In this document: positions 44,274 to 54,541 of the stretch, in pieces | Layout of the letters: each line of letters opens with the position of its first letter | Numbering within the stretch: position 1 is the first letter of the stretch | Assembly: GCA_947650365.1 (NCBI GenBank) | Contig: OX393550.1 | Location: forward strand, 49,275,594 to 49,339,593 | DNA from: Chamaelirium japonicum | Taxonomy: Eukaryota; Streptophyta; Magnoliopsida; Liliales; Melanthiaceae | Direction of reading: 5' to 3' | DNA: 64,000 nt | Made by a program: the position numbers and the translations under genes | Notes under the pieces: model-generated | The model's input: the letters and a program-made list of their open reading frames with translations, nothing else | The model's database searches: none | What the model was told of the DNA's origin: nothing

Positions 44274-47200
44274 GCTATAATGCGGCATGCGGTAAGTGCG
44301 GCACTGTACCGCAGCTGTCTGATGCACTGCTGCGTGCATCAGACGGCTGCGGTGCAGTGCCGCACACACCGCATGCCGCATTATAGCTGTTAGGAGACGA
44401 CGGCTAGGGTTTGGAGAGGAACAGAATGATTCCATTGAGGGACTCAAGCCCAATATATATGTACAGTAAACCCGACCCGACTATACAGTAAACCCGACCC
44501 ATTACATTACATTAACACTCCCCCTCAAACTCACGGTGGATCATGAACCGAGAGTTTGCCTAGAAAATGTCTGAAGCGAGCAGTCGTCAGTGGCTTCGTC
44601 AGAAAATCAGCAGTCTGCTCCGATGAGGGAATGAAAGGCAGGGAGATGATGTGATCGATAAACGCCTGGCGAACATAATGACAGTCAACTTCAATATGCT
44701 TTGTTCGCTCATGGAAGACCGGATTGCTAGCAATCTGAATAGCACTCCGGTTGTCACAGAAGAGAGGGGTCGGCCCGGATATCACCACTCCCAAGTCAAG
44801 CAGAAGACGTCGAAGCCAGACAATCTCGGCGGTGGTGGAAGCCATAGCCCTGTATTCGGCTTCGGTGCTGGAGCGAGCCACAGACTCCTGCTTCTTGCTG
44901 CGCCATGAAATCAGGGAGTCACCCAGAAACACACAGTATCCTGTAGTAGATCGACGAGTGTCTGCATCTCCTGCCCAATCTGCATCTGAGTAGGCGCGCA
45001 GTACCAACGGAGAGGTGGAGGGAAACAGGAGTGAACGGGTGATGGTGCCCCGGAGGTAGCGGATAATCCGCAGAACAGCTGCATAGTGTACTGACCGTGG
45101 AGCCTGAACAAACTGACTGACAATGCCAACAGCATGAGCAATGTCTGGCCGGGTCATGGTGAGATAGACAAGCATCCCAACCAACCTCTGGTAGCGGGAG
45201 ACATCCTGGAGTGGCTCACCATCGGTAGCGAGAAGCTTCAAATTGAGCTCCATGGGTGTATCAGCAGTACGTGTGTCAGTGAGGGCAGCATCAGTAAGAA
45301 TGTCGGAGATATACTTCTGCTGGGAAACCAACAGACCACGAGCTGACCTGGCAATCTCAAGACCCAGAAAGTAGCGAAGAGAGCCCAGGTCTTTCATCTC
45401 AAACTGACTCTGGAGGTGCCGCTGGAGAGAGGCAATGGTGGCACTGTCATCCCCAGTGATGATCATATCATCCACGTAGAGGAGAAGGACTGCAATGCCC
45501 TGACTGGAGGAGCGAGTGAACAGGGCATAGTCGGAGTGACGCTCAACAAACCCGGCGGCCAGAACTGCACTGCGAAAGCGCTCAAACCAGGCACGAGGAG
45601 CCTGCTTGAGCCCATAGATGGCCCGGCGCAACCGACACACGTGTCCTGGAGGAACTGAAGTGCCCGGAGGAGGAGCCATGTAGACTTCCTCGGAGAGATC
45701 ACCGTGAAGAAACGCATTGGTGACATCCATCTGATGGAGAGGCCACCCTCGAGCAGCTGCCACAGCTAAGAGGGTGCGCACAGTAGTCATCCGAGCAACT
45801 GGAGCAAACGTCTCCTCGTAGTCAATCCCATACTCCTGTGAGAAGCCACGAGCAACGAGGCGAGCCTTGTGCCGCTCAATGGAGCCGTCAGGTCGAGTCT
45901 TGACCTTGAAGATCCACTTGCAGCTAACAGGCACCACCCCGGGGGGACAAGGGACCAACTCCCAGGTCTGGGTCCGCTGAAATGCCTCAAGCTCAACTGA
46001 CATGGCCTGCCGCCACTCTGGATGTAATGCTGCCAGAAACTGGTGCAGGTGGCCCTCGTCGAGGTAGCGCTGGAAGTCCCGGGAGCGGGGGCAGTCACAC
46101 CGCTCCGGAATCAGTGAGTCCAGCTCATGCCAGTAGGCACTCATCTGACTGAAAAAGTCCTGAATGGTACGCTCCCCCTGACGGGCAGACTGCGAGTCGC
46201 AGATGAGCTGATGCCGGCGGGCGCCGCCGCGCGGGAGAAAACGGTCCCGGAGATACTCCCACATCGCGCGCGCAGTCGGAAGGCGGCCGATGGGAGCAAG
46301 GAGCGGACGAGCAACCGAGTCCAGGAGGTACGCCCGGATGGCCTGATCGTGGCGGCGCCACGTAAGAGCAGCAACGGGGACGGCCGTGGTAGCAGTCGCT
46401 GCAGAAGATGCAGCACTGCTGGTGACAGAGGACGAGCCGGAGTAGTCAGTGGGAGGAGGATCCTCGCCGGTGATGTGACCCCACAGATCACGACTGGAGA
46501 GGGCGGCCTCGACGGTGAGGGACCAGTCAGGCCAGTCGCTGGCCGCCGACAACTGGAACGCGACCGCCTTCAGCGGTGGAGAGATCGCAGCAACGGTCGG
46601 GACAGCTGGAGATGCCATGGAGGAGGCTGTAGGGTGTCGGGAGGGAATCGGGTGGGCTGAAGGGGATCGGGTGGGCTGTGGTGAGGGGATCGGAGGGCCG
46701 GTGGGGACTGGAGGGTGTGCGAGGGAGGTCGGCGGTGATCGGAGGGGCCGGGGGGGGTTCGGGTGGGGTCGGGGGGGGTCGGGAGGGGTGCGGGTGGGGT
46801 CGGGGGGGGTCGGGAGGGGTGCGGGTGGGGTCGGGGGGGGTCGCCGGTGGCTGAAGGGGCCGGGGGGGGGGAGCCGGCGGTGACCGGAGGGGCCGGGGGG
46901 GGCGGGAGAGGTTCGGGCGGTGGCTGGAAGGGCCGGGGGGGGGACCGGCAGGGACTGGAGGGGCCGGGGGGGGTGCGGAAGGGGATCGGGTGGGGTCAGG
47001 AGGGGTCGGCGGTGGCTGGAGGGGCCGGAGGGGGGGCCGGCGGTTGCTGTAGGCCGGAGGGGGGGCTGCCGATCGGATGAAGGAGGCCGGAGGGGGTTGC
47101 CGGAGGTGCTGCCGTCGCCCTAGAGCTCTGATACCATGTTAGGAGACGACGGCTAGGGTTTGGAGAGGAACAGAATGATTCCATTGAGGGACTCAAGCCC

Positions 47201-50200
47201 AATATATATGTACAGTAAACCCGACCCGACTATACAGTAAACCCGACCCATTACATTACATTAACAATAGCATGACCCTATATATATATGTAAATATAAA
47301 AGCAATTTACCGATGATATTTGTAAGTCCTGTCGGTATAAAATATATGTATACCGACGAAAATAAATATTTCCGTCGGTAAAAAGGGGCTTTCTTGTAGT
47401 GAGTTTTATTGGTGTATGCATGGTGTGCTGTTATTAAGTCCAATGGGATAATTGAGAAACATGACATAGTTATTGAAGCTTGATGTGATAATCGTAAGAA
47501 ACATTGTATTTATATCGTATCTTATATAGTAATCATCGATTCATCAACATTTACTAAAACTATCATAAATAAATATAGAATTTTCTATACAATTTTTTAG
47601 TAATTCTATGTTATAAAAATAACTTAACATCTAAATAGTTAAGAAGCCACATGTCACATATACTAATAGTAAATTAATAGGTAACTAATCTAATCATGCT
47701 AAAAAAAGTTTGCTTTTTATTTATATTAATCTTGGATAGCCGATTTGTTGCATAATTGGTTCCCTATAGGTTATAGACATTATCAATATGAGATGCATGA
47801 CATCCTTTAGCAACATAAGAAAGTGAACAACAGTTGTAGGTAGAACTTCCCTGAGGTTGTTCCAGTCAACTAATAACTATTGATGTGTTTCTTTCTATCC
47901 CCAACTTCATAGACCAAAGTCCTTTAAAAGCCACTTTAACAGTCTTGCATGTTTTTCTGTGCTTGGCTAAGGAAATGAAAGTGTAGTGTCGGTGTGACCA
48001 CACCGATATGATTTTGAATACTCAATCTTGTGCCATCTCTGTTTAGTTTGGGTGGAGAGCCGCAACAATGTTGAGTTTAAGCTAGTCAAAATTGTGTCCA
48101 CCGTTGAAAGAAGTGAAGGGTTGGAGTATAGATTGTAAGACCTCAATTCCCCATACTGGTGCGAGCCATCTCGACAAAAGTAGCTTTCAGTCCTACTTTT
48201 TTTTTTGGTATTCACTTTGAATCGTACTTTGATGCATGCAAATGTTGCTAAATCTGATAAGAGCTAGTTCATGATAGAAGATGGTGATTCTAGAATACCT
48301 ATAAATATCTTTTTTTTTCTCGTCTTCATTCTAGTAACAGAGAAATTAATAGTTCTTAAAATTTGTATGAGATGACATTCCATGTGTTAGTGTATGTGTA
48401 TTTTTACATTTTATACTTTGCCTTGTATAGGCCTCATGTATAGTCCTATATATTTGGGCCATTGGTCTCATGAATGAGATAGATTCTCCATTTTCCCAAA
48501 CCCTAGTCTCTATCTCTCTCTTTATCCATCACAGGGTTTGTCACACCATGTTATCTTGTATGACAAAATACTCATAAATGTTGTGTGTTATTGTCTTCAA
48601 GGCACATTCACTCGTCGCAGTAATGTAATTACCTAGCCATTATTTAAAATAAAATTGTAATCATTTTGTTATTTTACTCAATACCTTTTGAATTACTTTC
48701 ATAATATGAATTATGCAACGTATTTAAGGGATCTTTAAGTAGCCCATTAGCGAAAATATGTCAAAAAGTGAACATATGTTGAGGATTGTTGTATCCTTTT
48801 TTTTTCTTTCAGATTTATGATATGTTGGTAGGGGGTGGGGGTGGGATGGATTTGGGAGCACCCATTTCTTCCCCAATGGCCTTGATTCTTGTTTAGATTC
48901 ATTCATCCGTCAAATGATTTATAAATAGTTTCATGGATCTATATTAATTTAACCAAAGGCAATGTATTTTGAAAAGAAAACTGTTAGTATTTTTGCAAGG
49001 ACCAACAAAAATCACCAAATAATATCATCTCAACCCTACTGAGATCCATGTTTCAATGAAATATTCAACTTCTGGTTGGCATAAAAACTTGAAAAAGTGA
49101 TAGGACGTGAGTGGGGAGTGGAAATGACCAGCATCCGTCCGGCTGGAATGAAAAACACAATATCAAGACAATCTTGTGTCATTTATAATTTAAAAACAAT
49201 TATGCAATCATGTATCAGCCCATACCACATCATATTACAGCGATGCAGGCCAATGTGCTGATACTTCATGTTATGTGGGTGACACCATATGCCTAGTGGT
49301 ATCATCTGATAGCCTTGTGCCTTAACATGTGTCATATAATATGGCGAGCGCGCGCGGAGCTTTTCCCCCGTATAATAGTTGGATTTAGACTAACGATTAA
49401 ATCCTCAATGGAACCATCAACCTCTCCCAAAAAGTGAACCATACATCAAACATGTTATGGATCAATGAATCATTAAATCCCTCATTCCTACTTCTGTGGA
49501 GATTGTCTACACTCTACAGTATGCAAATGGACTTATTGATCATCTTGAATGATGAAGTAATAAAACTGAAACGATTGCAACTTTTTTTATCAAGGATATC
49601 CATATATTAGTAGACACCCAAGATGTTTTGAGAACATAAGCAATGCATACATTTAGCTCAACATTTAGTCATATAATCACCTAGGGAGGGAAAGAAGGTA
49701 AACTATATTCAGTGTCTTTCTGGAGAGGCCCTTAGGGTTGAAAAGATTGTAGCAACCAATAGACTCTATGAAGGATCTCGACACCAGTGATCTCTATCAC
49801 GATACCAGAAGCCTTCCTATTTGCTAGTTTACCGTTAGTACAATGTTATGTTTTGCACTATTGAAATTTTCTCTGTAACTGTAATATTTGAATTTTGAAC
49901 TCGAAGTTATTTGAACTTGGTATGGTTAATGCTGTTGACTGAAACTAAGTGCAGTTTCTTTTCTGGTTTTTATGAATTTGATTATGCAGTTGTACATGAA
50001 TTATTTTATTCATTTTATGGTCACTATGTTGCATTTTCTCTATGCAGAGGATGGTTGTTTCATTGTCATCTGATAAAGCTGTTTGGGATGCAGTTATGAA
50101 CAATGAAGCAGTACAAGAACTCAAGAAATCTTTATACGAAGGTTTGTGAAAAATATTTTCTTATAAACCAACAAAATTATCTGCAATATGTTCGAGTGAC

Positions 50201-52677
50201 GGTAACTCCCATTGTTGAGTTCTTTATGTTCACGTCTTTCTTTAATCTTACAAATGATAAACCACTTACTTCTACTGCCGAATTTGATTTTTAAACAGTA
50301 TTCTACTTTCTTTAATCATGACAAACTTCGATTTGACCAAAATTCAGGTCAAATAGACTTATCACGTGAGTTCTTTTGCCAGCTCCTTTTCTCTTATTTT
50401 ATTTTAATTCCTGAAATATTGCTTATATAATCATTCATGTAGTACCGCTATAAATCTCGCTTTTGACAAAGGATTAAAGATCCAACTTTATATGGATAAT
50501 CAATATGCCATCCACAACAGAAAAGAGAGAAATGACGATTTGTCTGTCAAAAATAAAATCTGCCAAGCTGAAAGAATTTTATCAAAACCGTGGATTGATT
50601 ACAATGGGAGGAATATCCATCCTTTTAGAGCGAATAAAAGTTAAAACTAGTACTAGAGACTAGGACAATCCTCACACTACGAAGGAACAAGACTCATTGC
50701 ATTTCTTTTCCATACTTGTTTTAGAGCGAATAAAAGTTAAAAGTCATACTAGAGACTAGGACAAATCTCACACTATGAAGGGACAAGACTCATTGAATTT
50801 CTTTTCCATACTTGTGTTCGGATTTCTTAAACAATCGGATCCCAACACTGACTGATGGCCCAGACTTCTCTAGGACTCTTATAGATGGAGGTCAAAGAAG
50901 GCTTCAGACACTTATGGGGTGTTTGGCATCATTCCCGAGGATCATTCTGTGTTCCTGCGTATACATTTTTTTCCAAAAAATGTATAGGCAGGAACAATGG
51001 AACAACCTTGGGAACGAAACCAAACACCCCCTTGAATAACTAGTCTAATAATTAACATTTAAAGGCTTCATTACTGATTTGCACTTGTTCCAGATGCACA
51101 TGTGCACCCCGACTGTGCCAACCTGTCATGTTTTCTCTGAAGACCAACCTATGGAAAGAGGTCTCTAAGTCTCTTTCGGTCATCCCCACCGGGAATCCAT
51201 TTAGAATCCTGGCATTTACCTCAGTTTTTTGACAATACACATATTCATAGTGATTAACATTGGATTCACAAAGGCACAGCCTGAGAGTAATGACAATTTC
51301 CCCCTTTTCTCCTAAACCTTCTTGATCGACAATGAGATGTTTGTCATGACCTAGTTCACTGTGGAACAGTCCGTCCTACTCGTTCAGAAATAGTGAAGAA
51401 CAGCTTTCCTGTAGCCTTAAAATCGGCCAACTCTCTCATGATAACTCTTCCACTTGGATGGAAATGGATGTGGTCTTCAACTAGTCAACCATGCCTCTAT
51501 TACATCTATTTTGATTAGTTAACGTTCTTTTGTATTTTTCCTTGACGAACTCATTGATTCTCCTGTTTTCTTTTTTCCAACGCCATATGTTGGGTTTAGT
51601 AAAATTCTAATTTGAAACCCAGCAAGTCTTTTTTTTTGCAATTAAACCCAGCAAATTTATTATCTATTTTTAACTGAAAAATAGACCGTCGGCGAAAATC
51701 TTGGTCTTTTTAATTATAAATGTGATAGTGAGTTGTTTCTCAAAATTAGGACCTGTGAATTCAATGCTTGAAGGTTCTGCTGTTCTACACAGAGCCGTAA
51801 AGTTTCAGACTTAAGTATCCAAGTAAGTTGTGAGCAAACCCCATTTACCTATCTACAAATACTTATAAAGCTGAGGCTTGTGGTTCCATGTGGCAGCCTT
51901 ACCATACCTCTCTCTCATGGGGAGCGAGATTTGGTGCCGGATGCGCAATCCAATCAAGCGGCATTGCAACCATTCGTGCATTGCACGGGATTAATACTAG
52001 TTCTGTATATAATTAGATGGCGCCATGTGTATTTGGCCATTATGCCGTTGGAAGTAGGTTGAATTTTATGAAACAGATAATTAGACAAACTGCTTTAAGT
52101 TGGACTTCTGAATAGTTTCTGTTTCTCACATGTGTGCTTGTAAAAGTAAACCTATTCTCTCTCTCTCTCGAGTCTTTCCCAACCTGTAGCTTATGATAAT
52201 TCAACATGATGCATGAATGCCAACGTATACTCGACTGTTACTCCAGAAATCACTTCACCACAATGATCATCAGGAGAAGGTCGTCGTAGAAATCACTGCC
52301 TAATCTCACTTTAGGATCATACTGCCATTACTGCTTCAGTTTCTTACTTAGTCAATGAAGGAAACGACGGATATCCCGTAGGATATCCTTTGTTGCCTTT
52401 CAGTGCCCTTCACATTATGCTGTTTTATGCAGCTAAACCACAGAGCTCTGAGGAGTGCCCGAACATTGCCGCCGGAATTCTGAGGTGGATATTGGACAAG
52501 ACCAAGGCAAAGATGGTGGAGTTTTTCGACATGGTTGCCAAGCTCGTGAATGAGGTCTTTCACTCGCAAGAGAAGGACAAGAACTCTGATAATTTTGATG
52601 CTGCACTGAGATCCTCGTTTATGCTCTCCGTCATGGTCGTCATTATTGTCGTAGTGGCACGCATCCAAAAAGCTTAG
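37635..52677 (+). CDS. Conserved plant membrane protein of unknown function, four exons
   Basis: Exons: 37635-37966, 41262-41502, 50048-50141 and 52433-52677; 912 nt, 303 aa. All introns are GT-AG and the phases (2, 0, 1) join without a stop. The N-terminus (MMRRSAGMGGGRVMRAVGRA) is glycine/arginine-rich, followed by a Ser/Pro/Ala linker, an acidic DEWEAVG motif and FGPAPSVEEAQAAVSTLQQ. The middle has a helical DAFRLLQINPSIQ segment joined to RMVVSLSSDKAVWDAVMNNE, and the C-terminus has a helical DKTKAKMVEFFDMV stretch and one transmembrane helix (SFMLSVMVVIIVVVARI) three residues before the end, as in tail-anchored proteins. This layout fits a plant-specific family of uncharacterised proteins; the biochemical role is not known. 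Exon 1 is much richer in GC than the others. Intron 2 is 8.5 kb and full of transposons, yet the coding frame is intact, so I infer a working gene. Confidence 0.8.
38000..39470. other. Intron 1, first part
   Basis: Non-coding. It contains a T-rich tract at 38140-38152 and a GA-rich run at 39165-39230. No clear element was identified. Confidence 0.4.
39480..40720 (+). pseudogene. Decayed LINE (non-LTR) reverse transcriptase, C-terminal region
   Basis: Scattered frames read like the C-terminal part of plant LINE ORF2: GLGGIHSENFNQALLCNGGR near 39556, then KGVWQNLILKCYYKRKW, then GNDKKICLWTDRWTLSQPLP (39790-39850) with the typical W-D/RW motif. Stops and frameshifts break it. It sits in the sense direction in intron 1 of the membrane-protein gene. 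The 3' end and any poly-A tail were not resolved. Confidence 0.6.
41814..42147. mobile_element. TRIM (terminal-repeat retrotransposon in miniature)
   Basis: Two 110 bp direct repeats, 41814-41923 and 42038-42147, start TGTTAACGAATAGTCCCA and end ATCTAACA. The 114 bp interior starts with a degenerate PBS-like TTTTATCAGG and ends with a GAGGGGGAG polypurine tract. A perfect 5 bp target duplication TGACT lies at 41809-41813 and 42148-42152. The two repeats differ by several substitutions, so it is not recent. It has no coding capacity and lies in intron 2. Confidence 0.88.
42575..43625. repeat. Three degenerate tandem copies of a pyrimidine-rich unit (about 385 bp)
   Basis: Copies begin at the TTGAAAGAGTTAG-like sequence at about 42588, 42966 and 43355. 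Each contains TTYTRTCAGC, GGTGGATGGTTC or GGTCCATTT blocks, and GACATTTTTAG near the end. The third copy is shorter. It is intronic and has no gene. Confidence 0.65.
43626..44089. other. Intron 2 sequence without identified element
   Basis: Purine-rich at 43675-43790. Nothing recognisable was found. Confidence 0.35.
44090..44202. mobile_element. CACTA-type element fragment, left part
   Basis: Carries CGACGGAAGT and TCGGTAAT motifs in the style of subterminal repeats of the fragment at 47279-47401. The CACTA terminus itself is not visible on this side. Confidence 0.3.
44203..44270. repeat. Compound (TA)n(GA)n microsatellite
   Basis: About 17 TA units and about 17 GA units at the left edge of the MITE at 44271, repeating the pattern seen in the 4.6-31 kb train. 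Confidence 0.95.
44271..44387. mobile_element. Hairpin MITE, GCGGCATGCGGT family (copy 3), split by a retrotransposon
   Basis: AATGCTATAATGCGGCATGC at the left pairs with GCATGCCGCATTATAGC at the right, and the hairpin is nearly perfect along its length. The last bases, ATG and onward, resume at 47272 after the copia insertion, whose 5 bp target duplication ATAGC (44383-44387 and 47267-47271) is MITE sequence. Confidence 0.85.
44388..44517 (-). repeat. 3' LTR of the copia derivative
   Basis: 130 bp, TGTTAGGAGACGACGG to CATTACATTAACA as read on the plus strand. No difference from the other LTR was seen. Confidence 0.95.
44518..44530 (-). promoter_or_regulatory. Polypurine tract of the copia derivative
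   Basis: On the minus strand the sequence GTTTGAGGGGGAG directly precedes the 3' LTR. It is the expected primer site for plus-strand DNA synthesis. Confidence 0.8.
44531..46618 (-). CDS. Copia Gag fused to reverse transcriptase/RNase H (695 aa)
   Basis: Residues 1-200 are a copia Gag of the UBN2 type (DWSLTVEAALSSRDLWGHIT; AMWEYLRDRF). At LHP/EWRQAM (about residue 200) the frame passes straight into the reverse transcriptase start (MSVELEAFQRTQTWELVP), with catalytic YVDD at 381-384 and the fingers/palm motif MDVTNAFLHGDL near 297-308. RNase H follows with Asp545 (YSDADWAG), Glu586 or Glu588 (SSTEAEYR) and Asp622 (FCDN). The zinc knuckle of Gag, protease and integrase are absent. The deletion kept the frame open, giving a Gag-RT fusion. 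The ATG at 46618 fits the copia Gag N-terminus. Nothing suggests a host function. Confidence 0.92.
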   Translation of the reverse strand: MASPAVPTVAAISPPLKAVAFQLSAASDWPDWSLTVEAALSSRDLWGHITGEDPPPTDYSGSSSVTSSAASSAATATTAVPVAALTWRRHDQAIRAYLLDSVARPLLAPIGRLPTARAMWEYLRDRFLPRGGARRHQLICDSQSARQGERTIQDFFSQMSAYWHELDSLIPERCDCPRSRDFQRYLDEGHLHQFLAALHPEWRQAMSVELEAFQRTQTWELVPCPPGVVPVSCKWIFKVKTRPDGSIERHKARLVARGFSQEYGIDYEETFAPVARMTTVRTLLAVAAARGWPLHQMDVTNAFLHGDLSEEVYMAPPPGTSVPPGHVCRLRRAIYGLKQAPRAWFERFRSAVLAAGFVERHSDYALFTRSSSQGIAVLLLYVDDMIITGDDSATIASLQRHLQSQFEMKDLGSLRYFLGLEIARSARGLLVSQQKYISDILTDAALTDTRTADTPMELNLKLLATDGEPLQDVSRYQRLVGMLVYLTMTRPDIAHAVGIVSQFVQAPRSVHYAAVLRIIRYLRGTITRSLLFPSTSPLVLRAYSDADWAGDADTRRSTTGYCVFLGDSLISWRSKKQESVARSSTEAEYRAMASTTAEIVWLRRLLLDLGVVISGPTPLFCDNRSAIQIASNPVFHERTKHIEVDCHYVRQAFIDHIISLPFIPSSEQTADFLTKPLTTARFRHFLGKLSVHDPP
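46619..47124 (-). other. G-rich untranslated leader of the copia derivative
   Basis: On the plus strand it is dominated by GGGTGGGGTCGGGGGGGGTC-like units, with an approximately 36 bp unit repeated at about 46755-46860. The transcript would therefore be C-rich, and the plus strand could form G-quadruplexes. No coding frame is credible. Confidence 0.7.
47125..47136 (-). promoter_or_regulatory. Primer binding site of the copia derivative
   Basis: TGGTATCAGAGC on the minus strand starts immediately after the 5' LTR and is the standard plant initiator tRNA-Met complement. Confidence 0.92.
47137..47266 (-). repeat. 5' LTR of the copia derivative
   Basis: 130 bp, apparently identical to 44388-44517. 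Such short LTRs are more typical of TRIM-sized elements than of copia elements with coding capacity. Confidence 0.95.
47279..47401. mobile_element. CACTA-type element fragment, right end
   Basis: Ends with GGGGCTTTCTTGTAGTG, the complement of the CACTACAAGAAA terminus of plant En/Spm elements. Subterminal units are ACCGACG, TCCGTCGGTA and CCTGTCGGTA. The partner CACTA end was not found on the left. Confidence 0.55.
47402..50047. other. Intron 2, last part
   Basis: No gene. 48384-48545 has a solo-LTR-like look (TGTTAGTGTATGTG, a TATATATTTGGGCC promoter-like block, then GAATGAGATAGATTCTCC), but neither end nor target duplication is secure. The remainder is AT-rich. Confidence 0.35.
50623..50814. 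repeat. 96 bp tandem duplication
   Basis: Two adjacent copies (50623-50718, 50719-50814) start TTTTAGAGCGAATAAAAGTT and end TTTCTTTTCCATACTTG, with about ten differences. It lies in intron 3. Confidence 0.85.
50916..51031. mobile_element. hAT-like MITE with GGGGTGTTTGG ends
   Basis: A 116 bp hairpin: GGGGTGTTTGGCATCATTCC pairs with the complement of GAACGAAACCAAACACCCCC, through TGTTCCTGC...GCAGGAACA to a TTTTTTCCAAAAAA loop. The end motif is typical of plant hAT-derived MITEs. Target duplications were not resolved. Confidence 0.7.
51032..52432. other. Intron 3, remainder
   Basis: No gene or clear element. A frame at 51880-52062 is not supported. A short (TC)n tract lies at 52157-52170. Confidence 0.4.
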
Positions 52678-54365
52678 CAAACATTCGCCGACATGACAGC
52701 TTGCAGTTTATCCCGGTGGCCTTTCAACAGAAAAGGGTATGCATGGCATCATTTCTAACATGGCAGTCTCTTGCGGTGTGAAATACTTTTGGGTGTTGGA
52801 AGACTTCCACAACAGGCTGAGAGAAGCGAACGAGGAGGTTTAATTCGAGAATATCAATGCGTAGGTGGAATGTCGCAGTTGCTTTGCATCAGAACCATAG
52901 GTATGTAAATATCAAAGACTTGCAAACTCCGGATAACTTTGCATCTGAACTATGTTAATTATCAGAAAAGAGAAAGAAAGTAAACACTGATGTGTTTAAT
53001 TATGAATTTTCAGTGTATGTGATGATTTGCTTTCCTCGACTCTTTTTTGAGTTGATAACATTTGTTCTATATGTTCAACTTGAGTACACTGTCACATGGA
53101 GTAGACTTTATGTTTGATGGTGTTATGCAGCACATCCAGTCATCTAATGGGTTGATATTAGGGAGATTTTAGTTTAATGTAAGATCGCTAGGGGTTTTAG
53201 GGCCATGATTTGCAAGTAATTAGGTATGGCCTCATGGCAACAAGTAATTAGGTTTATGTCTGAATTTCTCACTTTACCGACAAAATAATCCTTGATTTCA
53301 AGCACTGTCATCTTCCATTCTCCTGTTCCATCAGTTATTCTTTGCTTAGCATAGACGACGGCCGAGATTAAATTGCCCTTTTGAAGCCAATACCAAATCA
53401 TTTCCTTATCTCTTAACCTGTGTTTAGTGTGCAAGTAGAACTTTAAGGTCCTTAACATAGTCATCTTAACACCTTAATGCAACATCATGCTTTAATATAG
53501 AGTTGATCCTTTTCATTTATATATTTTGTTTACATTGATGTTTCGATAAAATCTGAAATCTTCAAAGATTTTCAGAGCTTCTGAAGTTGTTACTGATTTT
53601 AAATGAAGGACAGTTTGCCTGTTCTTGACTTCCATAAAAGCATGATTCCACTATAATTGTTTGGTAAGGGGGAAGAACTCCCTCGTTATAACTTTTTTTT
53701 ATTTTTTTATAACACCCTTGTTATTAAGTAATCAACTGGACAATGTTAACAGAAAGTATATCAGTTTCCTAAAATATGTATTTCTATTCAAGGTTCTAAA
53801 GTTTTTTTCAATATCGATTTTGGTTACTCATAAAAAGATATATTTTTTGAATATCAGATAAATATTGGTGGAATTTTTGTGATTGTTAAAGGAAAATTTT
53901 AGATGGAGATTTTCAGAATTTGTCGGCCAATTTCAGTTAAATGTCGGTTGAAATGGAGGTAAAAGACTGAATTTTTTTAATGAAACATTCCGATTAGCTA
54001 AAGTAAGCATAAATATGCAAGGCATTGGATTCATACATAATTTGTTAAATAATGTATAATAAGTAAAAATCACAAACACCAACTACAAATATGAAATCTA
54101 ATCTAATACCAACATGAATTCTAATCAATATTTGGTCGAAATCTTCCATTATTTGTCCGTCGAGATGACCGATAAAGCGGAGTAATTGCACTGCGGTGGA
54201 CCTTTTTCCCAACACGACTAAAATCTGTCAACAAAATCACCAAAATCACTAAAATATCGATCAAAAAGCCGTAGCATCGATATTTTCCTATATTTCTATG
54301 CTGAACTCTCCAAAAATTAGCAGATTTCGATCATTTTGATTGAAATATATCCACATTTGGTTCCA
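52678..54365. other. 3' flank of the membrane-protein gene and intergenic DNA
   Basis: The first few hundred bases are the likely 3' untranslated region. From about 53870 to 54360 there are degenerate GAAATTTTCGG and CGATATTTT-like units of the kind left by old DNA elements. The minus-strand frame at 53174-53464 is not recognised. Confidence 0.35.
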
Positions 54366-54445
54366 CGCTTCTATCATGAAGTGGCATCAATAATATCCAC
54401 AATGTTATATGGTTCTGAATGTTGGCTAGAGGAAAAACTCTTCTA
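54366..54445 (+). pseudogene. RTE-type LINE relic (LYGSECW motif)
   Basis: The frame TMLYGSECWLEEKL, preceded by FYHEVASIIS in the neighbouring register, matches the C-terminal motif of plant RTE-like reverse transcriptases. Only about 80 bp are recognisable. Confidence 0.5.
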
Positions 54446-54541
54446 AATTTCACGCCCCCAAATCTTTGTTTCATAAATTTACAATGATATTGTAAACCCT
54501 AATGGAGATGAAAAGAAAAAGGGCCCAAATACCTATTTTTG

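Larger units (their letters stand above)
44388..47266 (-). mobile_element. Young 2.9 kb Ty1/copia deletion derivative
   Basis: Complete LTR retrotransposon on the minus strand: 130 bp LTRs that look identical, a PBS matching initiator tRNA-Met, a G-rich leader, one uninterrupted 695-codon frame, and a polypurine tract. The target duplication ATAGC is perfect. Protease, integrase and most of pol before the reverse transcriptase are missing, so it is non-autonomous for integration. It lies antisense in intron 2 of the membrane-protein gene, inside a MITE. Confidence 0.93.

Noticed and set aside
48384..48545. Solo LTR of a copia element
   Set aside because: Promoter-like and TG-start features exist, but I could not define the far end or a target duplication.
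53174..53464. Minus-strand 96-codon frame that reads fairly protein-like
   Set aside because: No recognisable family, no splice context, and it is antisense to the likely 3' flank of the membrane-protein gene.
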